Positions 52,901 through 60,247 are shown, counted from the stretch's first letter. The stretch: DNA of 64,000 nt from CAWELS01 sp964468205 (GCA_964468205.1 CAYXVG010000002.1:1-64000), one strand, 5' to 3'. Notes: generated by a model from the sequence alone, not told the origin. Made by a program: numbers and translations.

Positions 52901-53059
52901 CGGCTGCTGATCGCCGATGTTGTTCTGCGGGCGGGCAAGAACGAGATCCGGCTTGAATTCACCCGCTGGAACCGCGACGGCGTCGACCCGCGGCCGCTGG
53001 CGATCATGGTGGAGCAGTTTCACCTTGCCCCGGCGAACCGGCCGGCTGAGTCCGAATGA
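49934..53059 (+). CDS. Very large GT2-GT4 fusion glycosyltransferase
   Basis: A 1041-residue protein. Residues 1-240 form a Rossmann-like region (GTVLLAGCSARAAAAALA, VASTPDAEDL) without a clear SAM motif. Residues 248-490 are a GT2 (GT-A) transferase: ISVVTPSFNQGRFLEENILSV, VEHIIMDGGSIDST, WLNSDDMLAPGAL (the metal-binding Asp-x-Asp equivalent). Residues 498-880 are a GT4 (GT-B) transferase: RVSMVNDFGYDYGAGIAHQ, LSGSVSDPRKGLRDVI, YLDSPEKLALAYAAADLFVGAS, ETFGQAFVEAAACGTP (the E-x7-E region). The last 150 residues are a beta-rich domain. Two transferases in one chain suggest sequential addition of two sugars. Confidence 0.85.
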   Translation: MHREEIPFTLPGDEGKIELEIISRAVREARGTVLLAGCSARAAAAALASAEGQALVASTPDAEDLRELRGGILDAGVPDTPLFFHGGLAEVRRDLALAPALVILGGRRRSVSFEDALELAALVPAGAEVLCWCRGNRASVLSLSGRFEAVPEDSTEKAGYSHLRATSRCTAFPRDFHPEALEAVKRNLDAKYFALGELSTSGYTPVAGETEPARAAVLPELRKRPPGWPFRTLDTSPWPDTLPSGRPWPRISVVTPSFNQGRFLEENILSVLRQDYSNVEHIIMDGGSIDSTQSVLDRYRGRLAQAVSEPDRGQAHAINKGMALATGEILTWLNSDDMLAPGALYSIALAFDASGADMVAGVCEIVKDGTRVSRHLASCEDGPLPLNELLDLDGSWNAGRFFYQPEVFFTRDIWRQAGGRVSEELHYSMDYELWLRCALEGARLHVIGSPAALFREHADQKTADEDAFHAELIRCRQKFLDNHQLTAPEPRPAASRHRLRVSMVNDFGYDYGAGIAHQRIAESFLMAGHDVQVVALKHDEFGLKTPPHNLERVLETVERHHPHVIVAGNLHRTGTDPLLLNKLAALAPTFSVLHDFWLLTGRCAYTAGCDKHLSGCDETCPTPDEYPQLHPSKIAAAFERKRRALGLEQRPHLLACSEWTESFARRTLEAGHLDAVSLQRVQLGIPAGVFRQVEPGTARRMLKLPEDRFIVLLSGSVSDPRKGLRDVIDAIRQLDLPGLLVAIAGAAGLDEDFGLDPVVYLGYLDSPEKLALAYAAADLFVGASREETFGQAFVEAAACGTPAIGIAAAAVPEAITPGVTGTLVRERSPQALAAAILDYYLNPERCAAIGRWGAAHVRNEWALERSLLSFLRVFRRLGITETAGLRAKLTFRPERPEAPVPLNPFADESQGVAVHDLSDEENPIPKYGVGPYRWAFGPATRIAYRSRREGPHTLFLKYRNPHPEQRIKVTCDGREVFSGSLPCSGYEEARLLIADVVLRAGKNEIRLEFTRWNRDGVDPRPLAIMVEQFHLAPANRPAESE

Positions 53060-54815
53060 AGGCACGGTGGCCGAGGTAGCGGGTTTCCTGCAGATGGTCG
53101 TTCGGATGCGGCGTACAAGGCCCGGGTAGATCCCAGCACTGATCGCCCTTCACTGGCTGCAGGACCGTGGCGCCGCCTTCGGTCTGCACGGTCCGGGCCT
53201 CTACCTCGGGGAAATCCCGCCAGGTGCAGCATTGGCGCTCCTCGTCCGGCTTTGGGAGGGTCCGCCGCAACTCCTTGATTCCGAATCCGGCAATGACGGC
53301 GGCAGCCGTCAGAAGCAAAGCGGTGCGCCCCCGCCCAGAAAGGTTCGCCGCGGGCTTCAGAAACAGCCAAGCCAGCAACGCCGCCGGCAGAGCCACCACG
53401 AAGCCGAGGCAATAACGGGGATCCGGAGCTTGCAGAGTCACAACAATCACCCCGAGCAATGAGGCTCCAACGCACCAAGGCAATCCGGCGGCGTTGCCGG
53501 AGCCGCCTCGCCTTCGCGCCGCGATCCGCCAAACCAGCGCCGCCGCGAGGAGGATGACGAATGCCATGCCCACATCCGGCAGAGTCTCCCGGTGGGGATA
53601 GAGCAGCTCGAGCCAGTGGGGGAACCAGTTCCAGGCCGTGATCTCCTCTGGCTTCGGATATCCTGGCGCGCGCGCCCAGGTCTGAAAAACCCAGGCAAAG
53701 CGTTCGAGTTCGACACGATCGACGCTCCAAGGCAGCCAACCTACGCAGCTTGGGCCGGCGGGGTAAGCGAAGCAGCCCGATGAGAGCAATCCGTGGACCA
53801 CCCAGACAGCGCCAACGCAAGCCGCGCCGCCGGCTGGGATCAGTAGGTTCCGCCAACTCCTCCAGGAAGCCCGGCGCAGCAGCCAGAGGGAACCGGCGGC
53901 GACCATGAGAGCGGCGGGAAACTGCGAGAGCTTCACCGCCACCGCCAAGCTTGACGCGGTGAAGCAGGCGAAGAGAGCCCAGGAGCTTTCGGCGGACAGC
54001 GCGGCGAGCGGTTCACCGTCCTCGAGAAACGCCGCGAAGCGAGCCAGTGCGTAGATGGTGATCCACATCGCCGGTATGTCGGTGGAGGGGCTCGCGCCCA
54101 TCCAGGAGAAGAAGGTTGGGCGCGCCGCGAAAACTAGCAGCGCGACCGCGGCCAGGCTCAGTAGCGGGCCGAAGCTCATGCGCCCCGCCCGGATCCGCTC
54201 CAGCCCCAACTGCAGCAACGCGCCGGAAACGATGACCGACAGGGTTGGGTTCACGAGAAAGAGAAGATCGGGAAGGAGTGAATTCGCCGAGACAGCGGCG
54301 CTGAATAGCAACCATGCCGAAACGTACCCGAAGTGGCCGAGCAGGTTCGCGAGGCCGAACGGGAGCGGTTCCGCCTGATACCAGAGGACTTGCTGCAGGT
54401 GATACAGACCCGTGTCGTAGTGAACGCCAGTGAACGCGGAGCCGGAGGCGAAGAACAGCCCCAGGACAAGCGCCAGCGTGAATTGGAGCGCCAGGCGCGC
54501 CGGCGTTTGCCGCAGAGTCCGGACCAAGAAAGCGTAGCCAGCCCACCCACCGACGAGCATGGCCGTGCCGAGCGCGTCGGAGAGGGCAGTGAACAGCGTC
54601 GCGAACCCGCCAAGAACCACGACCAGAGCGATGCCCGGCACGCCGTATTCGAACGGATTGGGCCCGCCAGCGGCCCCGGATTCGCGGTCCGGGTTAAGAA
54701 GCCGGAAGCAGGAATAGCCCCAGCCCATGAGCGACCATGCCAGCAGGATCACCTGAACGGCCAGCCACAAAGCCTCGGCGCTCCAGGCGGCCAGTAACAA
54801 CGGCGGATTCATCAC
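53004..54815 (-). CDS. Multi-span membrane protein (possible GT-C type or LIC_10190-like)
   Basis: A 603-residue protein with about twelve predicted helices from WLAVQVILLAWSLMGWGYS onwards. It has no recognisable catalytic motif in the early loops, but a soluble region near residues 150-330 contains GVHYDTGLYHLQQVLWYQAEPLPFGLANL, in the style of membrane polysaccharide or glycosyltransferase proteins of the LIC_10190 type. The C-terminal 80 residues contain Cys-rich and Pro-rich sequence. It overlaps the convergent end of the giant glycosyltransferase gene by 56 bases. The topological neighbours suggest a role in envelope glycan assembly. Confidence 0.68.
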   Translation of the reverse strand: MMNPPLLLAAWSAEALWLAVQVILLAWSLMGWGYSCFRLLNPDRESGAAGGPNPFEYGVPGIALVVVLGGFATLFTALSDALGTAMLVGGWAGYAFLVRTLRQTPARLALQFTLALVLGLFFASGSAFTGVHYDTGLYHLQQVLWYQAEPLPFGLANLLGHFGYVSAWLLFSAAVSANSLLPDLLFLVNPTLSVIVSGALLQLGLERIRAGRMSFGPLLSLAAVALLVFAARPTFFSWMGASPSTDIPAMWITIYALARFAAFLEDGEPLAALSAESSWALFACFTASSLAVAVKLSQFPAALMVAAGSLWLLRRASWRSWRNLLIPAGGAACVGAVWVVHGLLSSGCFAYPAGPSCVGWLPWSVDRVELERFAWVFQTWARAPGYPKPEEITAWNWFPHWLELLYPHRETLPDVGMAFVILLAAALVWRIAARRRGGSGNAAGLPWCVGASLLGVIVVTLQAPDPRYCLGFVVALPAALLAWLFLKPAANLSGRGRTALLLTAAAVIAGFGIKELRRTLPKPDEERQCCTWRDFPEVEARTVQTEGGATVLQPVKGDQCWDLPGPCTPHPNDHLQETRYLGHRAFIRTQPAGSPGQGETAPP

Positions 54816-54857
54816 TCGATTCCAGCGGGCGCTGATTGTCCCGGAGCGGCGGTGGGC

Positions 54858-56291
54858 CTATTCGGTTTTCTGCTCCACCAGGGTCGAGAAGCGTTTGCCG
54901 ATGGCGAGCGCAGGGTCGAGCGGAACGTCCACCGGCCAGCAGTCATCGGGGATGCTGATCACCGGACGCGGCTCAATCTCGCGGCCCGAGAAGTTCGGCA
55001 GCCATTGGCGCTGCGCTTCCAGCATTTCGGCGCACATCTCCCGCACCTCGGCGAGCGTGCAGACCGCGCTTGTCAGCGGGTCCATCGCCACCGCATGCAC
55101 AAGGTGGTCGGGATCGCCATGGATGGCCGCCTCAGCCGCGAGGATCTGGACATTCACGTTCGTCTGGCACAGCGCGGCGCACTGCAACGGCAGGTCGCCT
55201 ACGACCGTCGGATGCAATCCCGAGTCATCGGCAAAAGCCGGGACCTCGACGCAGCAGCCCATTGGCAGATTCGTGATGTAGCCATCATTGCGCACGTTTC
55301 CCATGAAGCGGAACGGGTTACCCGTTTGCACCGCTTCCATGATGTAGGAACAATATTCGACGCTTCGCGAGGAGATCGCGGTGGATTCAAACCGCAGCGG
55401 ATCTTCTTCGGCGTACTTGTCCGCCACCAGTTGGCACCAGTTGTAATAGGCGCCGCTCTCGCCGCCGAAGCTCGGTTCGTCGCAGTAAAGTTCCAGCGCC
55501 TTCCGGCTCTTGCGGAACCACGGGACGTATTCGCTCAGGTGGCCGGTACTTTCGGTCATGAAATAGCCGAAGTGACGGAACACCTCGCCGCGCACCTTTT
55601 CGTTTTTGTAGTACTCGGGCTTTTCAAAGCGCTCGCGCAGCATCGGATAGAGGTCCCGGCCCTTGTGCTCCAGGGTCAGGAACCAGTCCATGTGGTTGAT
55701 GCCGCCGCAGGTGTAGGTGATCTCTTCCTTCGGAACTTCGCAGTACCGGGCGATGAGATCGAGCGTCGTCTGCACCCCGTGGCAGAGGCCGACGAAGCTG
55801 ATCTCCGAGGCTTCACCGAGGGCGAGGCAGTTGGCCGCCATCGGGTTTGCGTATTGGAGCATGATGGCGTGCGGCTTGGAGAGTTCCTGCATGTCCCAGG
55901 CGATGTCCAGCAGCTCGGGGATGGCGCGCAGGCCGCGGAAGATGCCGCCCGGCCCGAGAGAGTCGGCGATGCACTGGTCCACTCCGTACTTGAGCGGAAT
56001 CTTATAGTCGAGCTCGAACGCCTCGACCCCGCCGACCTGAATCATAACGACGACGAAGTCGGCGTCTTTCAAGGCCTCGCGCCGGTCGAGCGTGGCCCAC
56101 ACGCTGCCGGGCAGGCCGTTATCTTGGATCATTCGCCGGCCGAAGTCCTCCATGCGCCGGAGCTTCGGCTCGGTGCGGCTCATCAGGGCGAACTCACTGT
56201 CCGCGAGAGCGGGGGTCGCCATGATGTCACTCATCAGCGTCTTGCAGAAGACGATGCTCCCCGCGCCGATCATTGCGATTTTTGCTGCCAT
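54858..56291 (-). CDS. GH4-family alpha-glucosidase/alpha-galactosidase
   Basis: About 477 residues from ATG 56291, chosen because GGAGGTAGAGGAA lies directly before it (an upstream TTG is in frame but lies on that signal). The NAD site AKIAMIGAGSIVF opens the protein. The metal ligands are the Cys of GLCHGVQTTLD and the His of GGINHMDWF; the C-H-G-V form points to the MelA-type alpha-galactosidase subgroup. GH4 enzymes work by an unusual NAD- and Mn-dependent redox mechanism that oxidises the sugar at C3. It is intracellular. It is divergent from the DsbA-like gene. Confidence 0.92.
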   Translation of the reverse strand: MAAKIAMIGAGSIVFCKTLMSDIMATPALADSEFALMSRTEPKLRRMEDFGRRMIQDNGLPGSVWATLDRREALKDADFVVVMIQVGGVEAFELDYKIPLKYGVDQCIADSLGPGGIFRGLRAIPELLDIAWDMQELSKPHAIMLQYANPMAANCLALGEASEISFVGLCHGVQTTLDLIARYCEVPKEEITYTCGGINHMDWFLTLEHKGRDLYPMLRERFEKPEYYKNEKVRGEVFRHFGYFMTESTGHLSEYVPWFRKSRKALELYCDEPSFGGESGAYYNWCQLVADKYAEEDPLRFESTAISSRSVEYCSYIMEAVQTGNPFRFMGNVRNDGYITNLPMGCCVEVPAFADDSGLHPTVVGDLPLQCAALCQTNVNVQILAAEAAIHGDPDHLVHAVAMDPLTSAVCTLAEVREMCAEMLEAQRQWLPNFSGREIEPRPVISIPDDCWPVDVPLDPALAIGKRFSTLVEQKTE

Positions 56292-56339
56292 TTCCTCTAC
56301 CTCCAACCGCGGTCCGTCGTAGATGAAACTATCATGATA

Positions 56340-56365
56340 CCGGCCCGGGTCGAAAGCCGGGCCGG
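56340..56365. repeat. Perfect 9-bp GC-rich inverted repeat in a divergent interval
   Basis: CCGGCCCGG (56340-56348) pairs with CCGGGCCGG (56357-56365) over an 8-base loop. It lies between two divergently transcribed genes, so it is not a terminator for either; no T run follows. It could be a regulatory hairpin or a DNA-binding site. Confidence 0.5.
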
Positions 56366-56414
56366 CAGCGGAGTATCAAGTCCCAAACAAGAACGCTAAA
56401 CTAAAAGCATACGC

Positions 56415-57194
56415 ATGAAATATCCCCAGGCGGTTCTCATCCCGGCGCTCATCATGTGCGCGGGCGCAACCGGCGCTTGCCAGGCCCAGACGGCCGGCGG
56501 CAGCCAGGATCTGCGGCAAGAGGTGGAAGAGCTGAAGAAGAACCAGGAGGCTTTGCAGGAGGAACTGAACGAACTCAAAGCCATACTGGAACCGGTGCTC
56601 GCCCGGTTGCCCAGGCCCTTTCGCCCCCAGGAGGTGAGCGTTGCCGGCTCCCCGTCGATGGGCGAAGAGTCGGCCGATCTTGTGCTTGTCGAGTTCAGCG
56701 ACCTGCAATGTCCGTTCTGTGTGCGCTACTACGACGAGACCTTCCCGAAGATCATGGAGAACTTCATCGAGACCGGGAAGGTGCGCTACGTGGCGCGGGA
56801 GTTTCCTCTCTCGCGAATTCACCCGCAAGCCCAGCGCGCCTCGGAAGCCGCCCTATGCGCGGGGGAGCAGGACAAGTACTGGGAACTGCGGGCGAAGATC
56901 TTCGCCAACCGGCAGAACCTATCGGAGTCCGAGGTGGAAGGCTACGCCAAGGAAGTTGGCGTTGACCTCGAACCGTGGAAAGCCTGCATGGAAACGGACC
57001 ACTACCGGGAACAGGTGGAGAAGGATTTGCGGGACGTGCAGAAGCTCGGCATAACCGGAACACCTTCCTTCGTTATCGGTCGCGCGGGAACAGGCGGCGC
57101 CGATTCCTTCCTGGCCACCAAACTGCTTCAGGGCGCCGTCCCGTACGAGCAGTTTGAAGCGGCCATCAACGACCTGCTAACGAAATCGGATTAA
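56415..57194 (+). CDS. DsbA-like thiol oxidoreductase with N-terminal coiled coil
   Basis: A 259-residue periplasmic protein. A signal peptide (ILIPALIMCAGATGACQAQT) is followed by a short coiled coil at about residues 33-60 (DLRQEVEELKKNQEALQEELNELK) and then a thioredoxin/DsbA domain. The active site is DLQCPFCVRYY with the C-P-F-C pair, and the cis-Pro is in GITGTPSFVIG. The family forms or shuffles disulfides or serves as Na+/H+-antiporter-type fused DsbA; here it is more like the stand-alone DsbA/FrnE-type. The coiled coil may make it a dimer or tether it. GAAT-type weak ribosome binding site. Confidence 0.87.
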   Translation: MKYPQAVLIPALIMCAGATGACQAQTAGGSQDLRQEVEELKKNQEALQEELNELKAILEPVLARLPRPFRPQEVSVAGSPSMGEESADLVLVEFSDLQCPFCVRYYDETFPKIMENFIETGKVRYVAREFPLSRIHPQAQRASEAALCAGEQDKYWELRAKIFANRQNLSESEVEGYAKEVGVDLEPWKACMETDHYREQVEKDLRDVQKLGITGTPSFVIGRAGTGGADSFLATKLLQGAVPYEQFEAAINDLLTKSD

Positions 57195-57245
57195 CCGCAC
57201 GAGCTGGGTGGTGCGGAAAGCGCCCGATCCCACTCGAGGTTTCTA

Positions 57246-57908
57246 TCACAAACGAAACAGCCGCCGGGCGCCGATCTTTCCCAGAGCGCGCAGGCTGCGG
57301 ATTTTCCGGCTCTCGTACCAACAGCATCCCGAGGCGCGTTTCACAGGAACACCGCTGACGTAGGCTTGCAGCGACCGTTCGCACGCCCGTTCATAATTCC
57401 TTGCCCACTTCAACAACGCTTTACGCCTGCCGTCGAAGACGTCCCAAAGGAGGTCACCGTGGGATTCTGGATCGGACGCTATCGCACAAGCCTCGCCGTA
57501 TGCGGAGATGAGATTCTGCACCTCGTGAATGTCGGCCCCCGTCGCCCTCACGCTTGCCTCTCTGACCAACTCAGACCGCATAATTCGATAGCCTACCACC
57601 GTGCGGTCGAGAAGGCATATGCTCTCGCGAAATATTGTTGAGGATTGCAGGTTCAAAAGCTGTGGAAAACCATTGGCAGACGACGGGCGTGAGACAGTGG
57701 ACGCCGGGCGAGGCAAATTCTCAAACGGTGCAATCGCGGCGAAGGCGGCGTTTGGGGTGAACTGCAGCGAGAAACCCGCAGGGTGGCCCTCATATTCTTC
57801 GGTCGGAGTGACGAGGATAACGCCTCGTTTGCCAGTCGTCTCCGGAAACTCGTGCACCAGACTGAACCTCCATAGTTGACCATAGCCAAGACGTTTGCGG
57901 AAAACCGT
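57246..57908 (-). CDS. Hypothetical protein, 5' end unresolved
   Basis: About 220 codons of the minus strand read as a plausible soluble protein: RFSLVHEFPETTGKRGVILVTPTEEYEGHPAGFSLQFTPN, then helices IHEVQNLISAYGEAC and DVFDGRRKALLKWARNYERACE, and a basic C-terminus. I do not recognise a family. No good start is visible at its beginning. The open frame continues to 58235, but that upstream part overlaps a plus-strand gene with a convincing membrane protein and looks like antisense sequence. It may be a 5'-truncated gene. Codon use is less GC-biased than in the neighbouring core genes. Confidence 0.45.
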   Translation of the reverse strand, partial: TVFRKRLGYGQLWRFSLVHEFPETTGKRGVILVTPTEEYEGHPAGFSLQFTPNAAFAAIAPFENLPRPASTVSRPSSANGFPQLLNLQSSTIFRESICLLDRTVVGYRIMRSELVREASVRATGADIHEVQNLISAYGEACAIASDPESHGDLLWDVFDGRRKALLKWARNYERACERSLQAYVSGVPVKRASGCCWYESRKIRSLRALGKIGARRLFRL

Positions 57909-57963
57909 CTCCAGGAGGGTAGGATTAGGCCGACCTGCTGAGCGGCCTGGACACAAGCTAGAT

Positions 57964-58242
57964 ATGTCGAACACGAACAACCGAGGCAGTAGGTTGTCGG
58001 TAGTAACGATCATCATAGTCTCCTTCATCGCAACTCTGCTCGGTGTTGCACATAGCCATGCCGCGAAACAAGGGCAGCGTTCATACAAGGGTTTGATCCG
58101 GCTTGGTCTTCCTCTCGTCGTGTTGGCGGCGCTCGGCATGATATCTAGCGTTGCAAAAGAGCTCTCTGGGATTCGTACTCCGCCTGAACTTCTCGAACTC
58201 GAAGTGCAACGAGACCAGACGCAAAAGGAATGCACGCCGTAG
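57964..58242 (+). CDS. Small two-helix membrane protein
   Basis: A 92-residue protein starting at ATG 57964 (SNTNNRGSRLSVVTIIIVSFIATLLGVAHSH). The first hydrophobic segment and a second one, LIRLGLPLVVLAALGMISSVA, should span the membrane; the C-terminal 25 residues are charged and helical (PPELLELEVQRDQTQKE). I recognise no family. Its stop lies within the first codons of the pentapeptide-repeat gene, so both are probably read together, or they were one gene before a frameshift. Confidence 0.5.
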   Translation: MSNTNNRGSRLSVVTIIIVSFIATLLGVAHSHAAKQGQRSYKGLIRLGLPLVVLAALGMISSVAKELSGIRTPPELLELEVQRDQTQKECTP

Positions 58243-58499
58243 CCGTAGGTGCGAAGGCGGCCACAACCGATCCCCTAGTGGCCCAGCAACTCGCCTGTCT
58301 GGCCGACGTGGTTTCGGCGCCAGCCTCCCTGAGTCGCGAGTCCAACTTTGAAATGTCAGACTTCTCACGATCTGATTCTTCCTCTGCCAATTTCACGCCG
58401 GCTCGCTGCCGCCGCGTTCTACTGGATAAGGCGGACCTTCGTGGCGCCGATCTGCCCACGGCTCTGATCGGCGACCAATCTCGATCTTCCGACAGGTGA
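58230..58499 (+). CDS. Short pentapeptide-repeat protein
   Basis: An 89-residue protein whose second half falls into five-residue units: NFEMS, DFSRS, DSSSA, NFTPA, RCRRV, LLDKA, DLRGA, DLPTA. Units with Phe or Leu at the second position define the right-handed quadrilateral beta-helix of the pentapeptide-repeat family. Eight units would make only about two coils, so this could be a truncated gene or a domain detached by a frameshift from the membrane protein upstream, which its ATG overlaps by 13 bases. An attC-like sequence follows directly after its stop codon. Confidence 0.45.
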   Translation: MHAVAVGAKAATTDPLVAQQLACLADVVSAPASLSRESNFEMSDFSRSDSSSANFTPARCRRVLLDKADLRGADLPTALIGDQSRSSDR

Positions 58500-58501
58500 C
58501 C

Positions 58502-58565
58502 GTCTAACAACGCATGCAACGAATGCGCTTCGCGTGCCGCAGATGCTGATCCTTATGTGTTATAA
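58502..58565 (+). other. attC-like (59-base-element-like) site
   Basis: Three bases after the stop of the pentapeptide gene, GTCTAAC (58502-58508) matches the left-end attC core R-Y-Y-Y-A-A-C. About 50 bases downstream GTTATAA (58559-58565) resembles the right-end core G-TT-R-R-R-Y, with one mismatch. TAACA/TGTTA at the ends, GCAT/ATGC inside, and a central GCGCTTCGC hairpin give an imperfect palindrome, as in integron cassette ends; the tip resembles the CGCTTCGCG of known cassettes. No integrase gene is in the window. A chance or decayed resemblance cannot be excluded. Confidence 0.35.
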
Positions 58566-58603
58566 CAATCACTACAAAACAACACTTAACAATGGAGACA
58601 GAT

Positions 58604-59473
58604 ATGAATTGCAAAACCAAAGTACTAAAGGCAGCATTATTGTTTAGTTCATTTTTAATTTTTGTGTTAGCCAGCAACGCGCAAACTCCTGAACTTACTT
58701 TACCGGGCAATACCAAAATGGTCTTGATTCCCGCTGGTGACTTCCTCATGGGCTCCAATGAGCAACAAGTTGTGGAAAAACCACGACACAAGGTGATTTT
58801 GGACGGATTTTATATTGATGCAACTGAAGTCACTCAGAAACAATTTGTAAGCTTAATGGACAGAAATCCTGCTTTTCATAACGATGATCCGCTGAAGCCG
58901 GTTGAGCAGGTTACCTGGTTCGATGCAGTGCTCTTTTGCAATGCACGAAGTAAGCGCGACGGTCTGGAACCAGCATACAGCTATTCACGGGTAGAAACGG
59001 ACCGGGATGTTAAGGGGCGATGCCGTATGTTGTATGACTTGACATTCGATCCTTCGAAAAGCGGTTACCGCTTGCCAACCGAAGCGCAATGGGAGTATGC
59101 GTGCCGGGCAGGCACGTCTACTACTTATTCTTGGGGGAACGAAATGAACGGAGACTATCTTTGGTGGGACAGGAACAGCGAGAACTCTACCCATCCTGTA
59201 GCAACAAAGAAACCAAACCCATGGGGTTTGTACGATATGTCGGGAAATGTATGGGAATGGACAAACGACTGGTTTGGCTATTATTCTGAACAGACAGTTA
59301 ACAATCCCACGGGTCCCGAATCTTGCGGCATTGAAAGAGTATTACGCGGGGGGTCGTACAAGGCGCATGATAACCGCTATGAAGACCTTCTTACATCAGC
59401 AACGCGCGGATGGACATATCCATATGCGGCATGGCCCTCGGATGGTTTTAGGTGCGCGAGGCCGTTGAAATAG
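58604..59473 (+). CDS. SUMF1/FGE-fold secreted protein, foreign base composition
   Basis: A 289-residue protein with a signal peptide (LLFSSFLIFVLASNAQT). The formylglycine-generating-enzyme fold is clear: MVLIPAGDFLMGSNEQ, YIDATEVTQKQFVSLM, WFDAVLFCNARSKRDGL, YRLPTEAQWEYACRAG, NPWGLYDMSGNVWEWTNDWFG, RVLRGGSY and DGFRCAR. The Cys pair that binds copper in true FGE enzymes, expected soon after R-G-G-S, is absent, so sulfatase activation is unlikely; non-catalytic or ligand-binding roles are common in such copies. The gene is clearly AT-richer than everything around it. Starts at ATG 58604 after GGAGAC. Confidence 0.85.
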   Translation: MNCKTKVLKAALLFSSFLIFVLASNAQTPELTLPGNTKMVLIPAGDFLMGSNEQQVVEKPRHKVILDGFYIDATEVTQKQFVSLMDRNPAFHNDDPLKPVEQVTWFDAVLFCNARSKRDGLEPAYSYSRVETDRDVKGRCRMLYDLTFDPSKSGYRLPTEAQWEYACRAGTSTTYSWGNEMNGDYLWWDRNSENSTHPVATKKPNPWGLYDMSGNVWEWTNDWFGYYSEQTVNNPTGPESCGIERVLRGGSYKAHDNRYEDLLTSATRGWTYPYAAWPSDGFRCARPLK

Positions 59474-59538
59474 ATCACTAATTATCTCATAAGTAAGTGC
59501 ATATTTCTGAAGAGTCTTTGGTGTTTCACCCAATAAGC

Positions 59539-60100
59539 ATGCGCGCAAACGACGGCCGGAAACTGGATCCCAAGACGTTGGAAGAGTTGCGCCAGCGAGC
59601 GGACGAGCGAGTCCAGACGGGCGAGAGTCCCGAAGATGTGGCCCGTACGCTGGGCTTCAACCGCCGGACGATCTACGAATGGTTGGCCCGCTATCGTGCT
59701 GGAGGTTGGGATGCGCTGAAAGCGAAGCCGATAGCGGGTCGGCCGAGGAAGATCAGCGCTTCTCAGATGTAGTATTTGTATCGTGCCATCGCCGGCAGGA
59801 CTCCCCTGCAGCACCGCTTCGAGTTTGCGCTGTGGACCCTGCGATTGGTGCAGTGGCTGATCTACGAGGATCTGGGAATCAAGTTGAGCCGCGCCAGCGT
59901 GGCGCGGTTGCTCAAGCAGATGGGTTTGTCGTGCCAGCGGCCGCTGTTTCGCGCGACCGAACAAGACCCGGCCCGGGTGGAGAAGTGGAAGCGTGAACAG
60001 TATCCTCAGATCCGCCAGCTGGCCGAGGAGATGGGGGCGGAGATCTGGTTCGAGGATGAGAGCGGGGTTAGATCCGGCTATCACGGCGGGACAACCTGGC
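59539..60100 (+). mobile_element. IS630-family transposase remnant
   Basis: From ATG 59539 the frame encodes an IS630-type transposase N-terminus: a helix-turn-helix (SPEDVARTLGFNRRTIYEWLARYRAGGWDALK) and the GRPRKIS linker. It is interrupted by an in-frame TAG at 59770-59772 and then continues in the same frame with FEFALWTLRLVQWLIYEDLG and the first catalytic Asp in IWFEDESGVRSGYHGGTTW. Sequence stops matching at about 60100. The second and third acidic residues of the DDE triad are missing. So the copy is dead twice over: a nonsense codon and loss of the C-terminal half. Terminal inverted repeats could not be identified. Confidence 0.85.
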
Positions 60101-60247
60101 GGAAGCCACGTCGAGTTCGTGCGAACCGCGGACGGGATTGCCGGCACGGTGATCGTGCCGAAGGAACGAGAGATAGCTGTAGCTGCGCTTAGGACTATTC
60201 TCAACCAAGCTCACATCAGCCCAGATGAGTGGCAGGGACGGGGATGA
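60101..60247 (+). pseudogene. 3' fragment of a hicA toxin gene
   Basis: Directly at the end of the transposase remnant, in another frame, the sequence reads GSHVEFVRTADGIAGTVIVP, then KEREIAVAALRTILNQAHIS and PDEWQGRG before the stop at 60247. This is the C-terminal half of a HicA mRNA-interferase, including the G-S-H segment with the catalytic His and the A-L-R-T-I-L helix. The N-terminal strand and the start codon are missing, and no hicB follows. The remnant must have been joined to the IS by insertion or deletion. Confidence 0.6.

Noticed and set aside
48289..54815. Complete capsule or O-antigen locus
   Set aside because: No Wzx/Wzy, Wza or nucleotide-sugar genes are in the window; only a small group of glycan genes is visible.
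54852..56399. Plus-strand open frame of 515 codons opposite the GH4 gene
   Set aside because: Antisense shadow of an enzyme with clear catalytic motifs.
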